DNA of 5,974 bases, from positions 1,712,906 to 1,718,879 of the forward strand of contig CP070819.1 in the NCBI GenBank assembly GCA_020344295.1, read 5' to 3'. A program made the position numbers and the translations under genes. The DNA comes from Dehalococcoidia bacterium. GTDB taxonomy: Bacteria > Chloroflexota > Dehalococcoidia > SZUA-161. The notes under the pieces were generated by a model. That model was given only the letters and a program-made list of their open reading frames with translations. It was not told the DNA's origin and did not search any database. Position 1 is the first letter of the stretch; each line of letters begins with the position of its first letter. Positions 4,834 through 5,974 of this stretch are shown here, one piece after another.

Positions 4834-5974
4834 ATGTCTGCTGTTTCGGTTCGGCGAAGAGAACTTTACGGGAAGCTGAAGAGGGATGTTGCGGAGACCA
4901 TCATTAGCCAGGCCTTGATGCTTCTTGGATATTCCTCGGAGAAGAACTATCGGCGTATTGCGGCAGGGGTAAACAGGATCGCGAAAACAGAGCATCAGAG
5001 GTTAATCGCTTCTTGGATCGAAAACTGGGTATCTGAGGGCAATCCGGGGAGCACATTCCTCACCCGCTTATTGCGAGGAGTCAGTCCGAAAGTGCGCAAG
5101 AACTATCTGGCTAATATGCTAGCGAGTCTCTTCTTTCGTGATCAGCAGATATATGACCGGATGCGGGCGCAATATGGATTTAATCCGCCCTCTGTCATGC
5201 TGGTATCGCCTACCATGCGCTGTAACTATAAATGTGTCGGATGTTATGCTGGCGAGTACACGACAGAGGATGACCTTCCACCTGAGGTATTCGATCGCGT
5301 AGTTACCGAGGCCGAGCGAATCGGCATTAAGTTCATGCCTATTCTTGGCGGTGAACCTTTTGTATATCGACCTTTGCTTGATGTCTTCAAGAAGCATCCC
5401 AAAGCTTGTTTTTAACCGTATACCAATGGCTCATTAATTGACCGAGAGATGGCCGAGCGGCTTGTCGACCTGGGGAATGTAGCACCTATGATTAGTATCG
5501 AGGGATTTGAGGAGCAGACGGATGCCTGTCGGGGTAAGGGCGCGTTCGAGCGGGCGATGAAAGCAATGGACAGCCTAAGAAAGGCTGGCTGCCTCTTCGG
5601 TTTCAGCGTCAAAGTCGATCGTCATAATACTGATTATGTAACAAGCGATGAGTTTATGGACCTCATGATCGAAAAGGGTGCCATTTATGGCTGGTATTTC
5701 CTGTATATGCCTATAGGCCGGGACCCCCGTATATCACTGATGCCTACACCGGAGCAGCGGAACCAGGTCCGTATGGCCATCAATCATTTTCGGCGAACAA
5801 AACCTGTGTTGATGGTCGATTTCTGGAGCGATGGAGCACTTACGGCCGGCTGCATAAATGGTGGACGTATTTATTTCCACATAAACCATAGGGGCGATGT
5901 CGAGCCCTGCATTTTTGTGCACTATGCCACGCACAATATCAAAGAATGCTCGCTGGTGGAGGCACTCAATTCGC
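4834..5974 (+). pseudogene. Radical SAM protein interrupted by an in-frame TAA; 3' end outside window
   Basis: Translation from ATG 4834 gives 193 residues and then TAA at 5413-5415. The same frame continues open for 186 more codons to the window end, so this is one gene with a nonsense codon, not two genes or a frameshift. A helical N-terminal region (about 1-115) precedes the radical SAM core. The core has SPTMRCNYKCVGCYAGEY with the 4Fe-4S cysteines C130, C134 and C137 (CX3CX2C), and LGGEPF with the SAM-contacting GGEP at 172-175. After the stop come PYTNGSLIDREMAERL, VAPMISIEGFEEQT, KGAFERAMKAMDSLRKAG, YMPIGRDP and LMPTPEQR. C-terminal cysteines C340 and C359 (GCINGG, then GDVEPC) and C372 suggest a SPASM/Twitch-like auxiliary cluster. 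Related proteins, as I recall them, read FQ-V/P-YTNG here, so TAA probably replaces CAA (Gln). The N-terminal fragment alone lacks most of the barrel and should be inactive. The substrate of this family is unknown to me. Confidence 0.85.

Noticed and set aside
5413..5415. Stop codon recoding (selenocysteine or pyrrolysine) in the radical SAM gene
   Set aside because: The codon is TAA, which is not used for either residue, and no recoding hairpin was identified downstream.
4774..5934. Minus-strand open frames across the radical SAM gene (4774-4995, 5119-5397, 5412-5612, 5734-5934)
   Set aside because: All lie antisense to conserved radical SAM sequence and lack motifs or ribosome binding sites.

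Overview
The window looks like a chromosomal segment of an anaerobic or sulfur-handling bacterium. GC content is moderate, Shine-Dalgarno sequences are strong (several GGAGG type), and one TTG start is probable. The remembered gene families (FabG-type SDR, SRPBCC protein, rhodanese-fused CoA-disulfide-reductase-like flavoprotein, YraN, radical SAM protein with a helical N-terminus) would suit a Dehalococcoidia-like Chloroflexota. That placement rests on family resemblance only and is tentative. No rRNA, tRNA, CRISPR array, insertion sequence or phage gene was found.

Layout. Positions 1-257 hold the C-terminal end of a short-chain dehydrogenase/reductase that begins outside the window. An SRPBCC-like protein (289-738) follows after 31 nt, probably in the same transcript. 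After a 156-225 nt gap come a small zinc-ribbon-like protein (best start 964, stop 1185) and, 26 nt later, a 562-residue FAD/NAD(P) disulfide oxidoreductase with a C-terminal rhodanese domain (1212-2900), likely an NADH-dependent persulfide/CoA-disulfide reductase. A second small double-CxxC protein (2952-3227) converges on it from the minus strand.

The stretch 3228-4233 looks eroded. It contains a C-terminal stump of a PhoD-like phosphatase (3383-3706) in which the metal-binding GDxH motif reads GDRQ, then a 45-codon start-less coding-like segment (3775-3909), then sequence with no recognisable gene. Next is yraN (UPF0102), whose family-like length points to a TTG start at 4234 rather than the longest open frame from 4099.

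An AT-rich 240-nt leader follows, with a good sigma70-type promoter (TTGACC-17-TATACT, 4630-4658). It leads to a radical SAM gene (4834 to beyond the window end) with an excellent Shine-Dalgarno. The gene is interrupted by a single in-frame TAA at 5413-5415, and the same frame then stays open and family-like to the last base. It is either a recent nonsense mutation or a sequence error.

Functional reading. The one clear biochemical theme is sulfane-sulfur/thiol redox (flavoprotein plus rhodanese), flanked by two cysteine-rich small proteins of unknown role. I do not see a convincing new multi-gene system. The most informative items are the interrupted radical SAM gene, the phosphatase relic with a lost metal ligand, and the unassigned zinc-ribbon proteins around the persulfide reductase.
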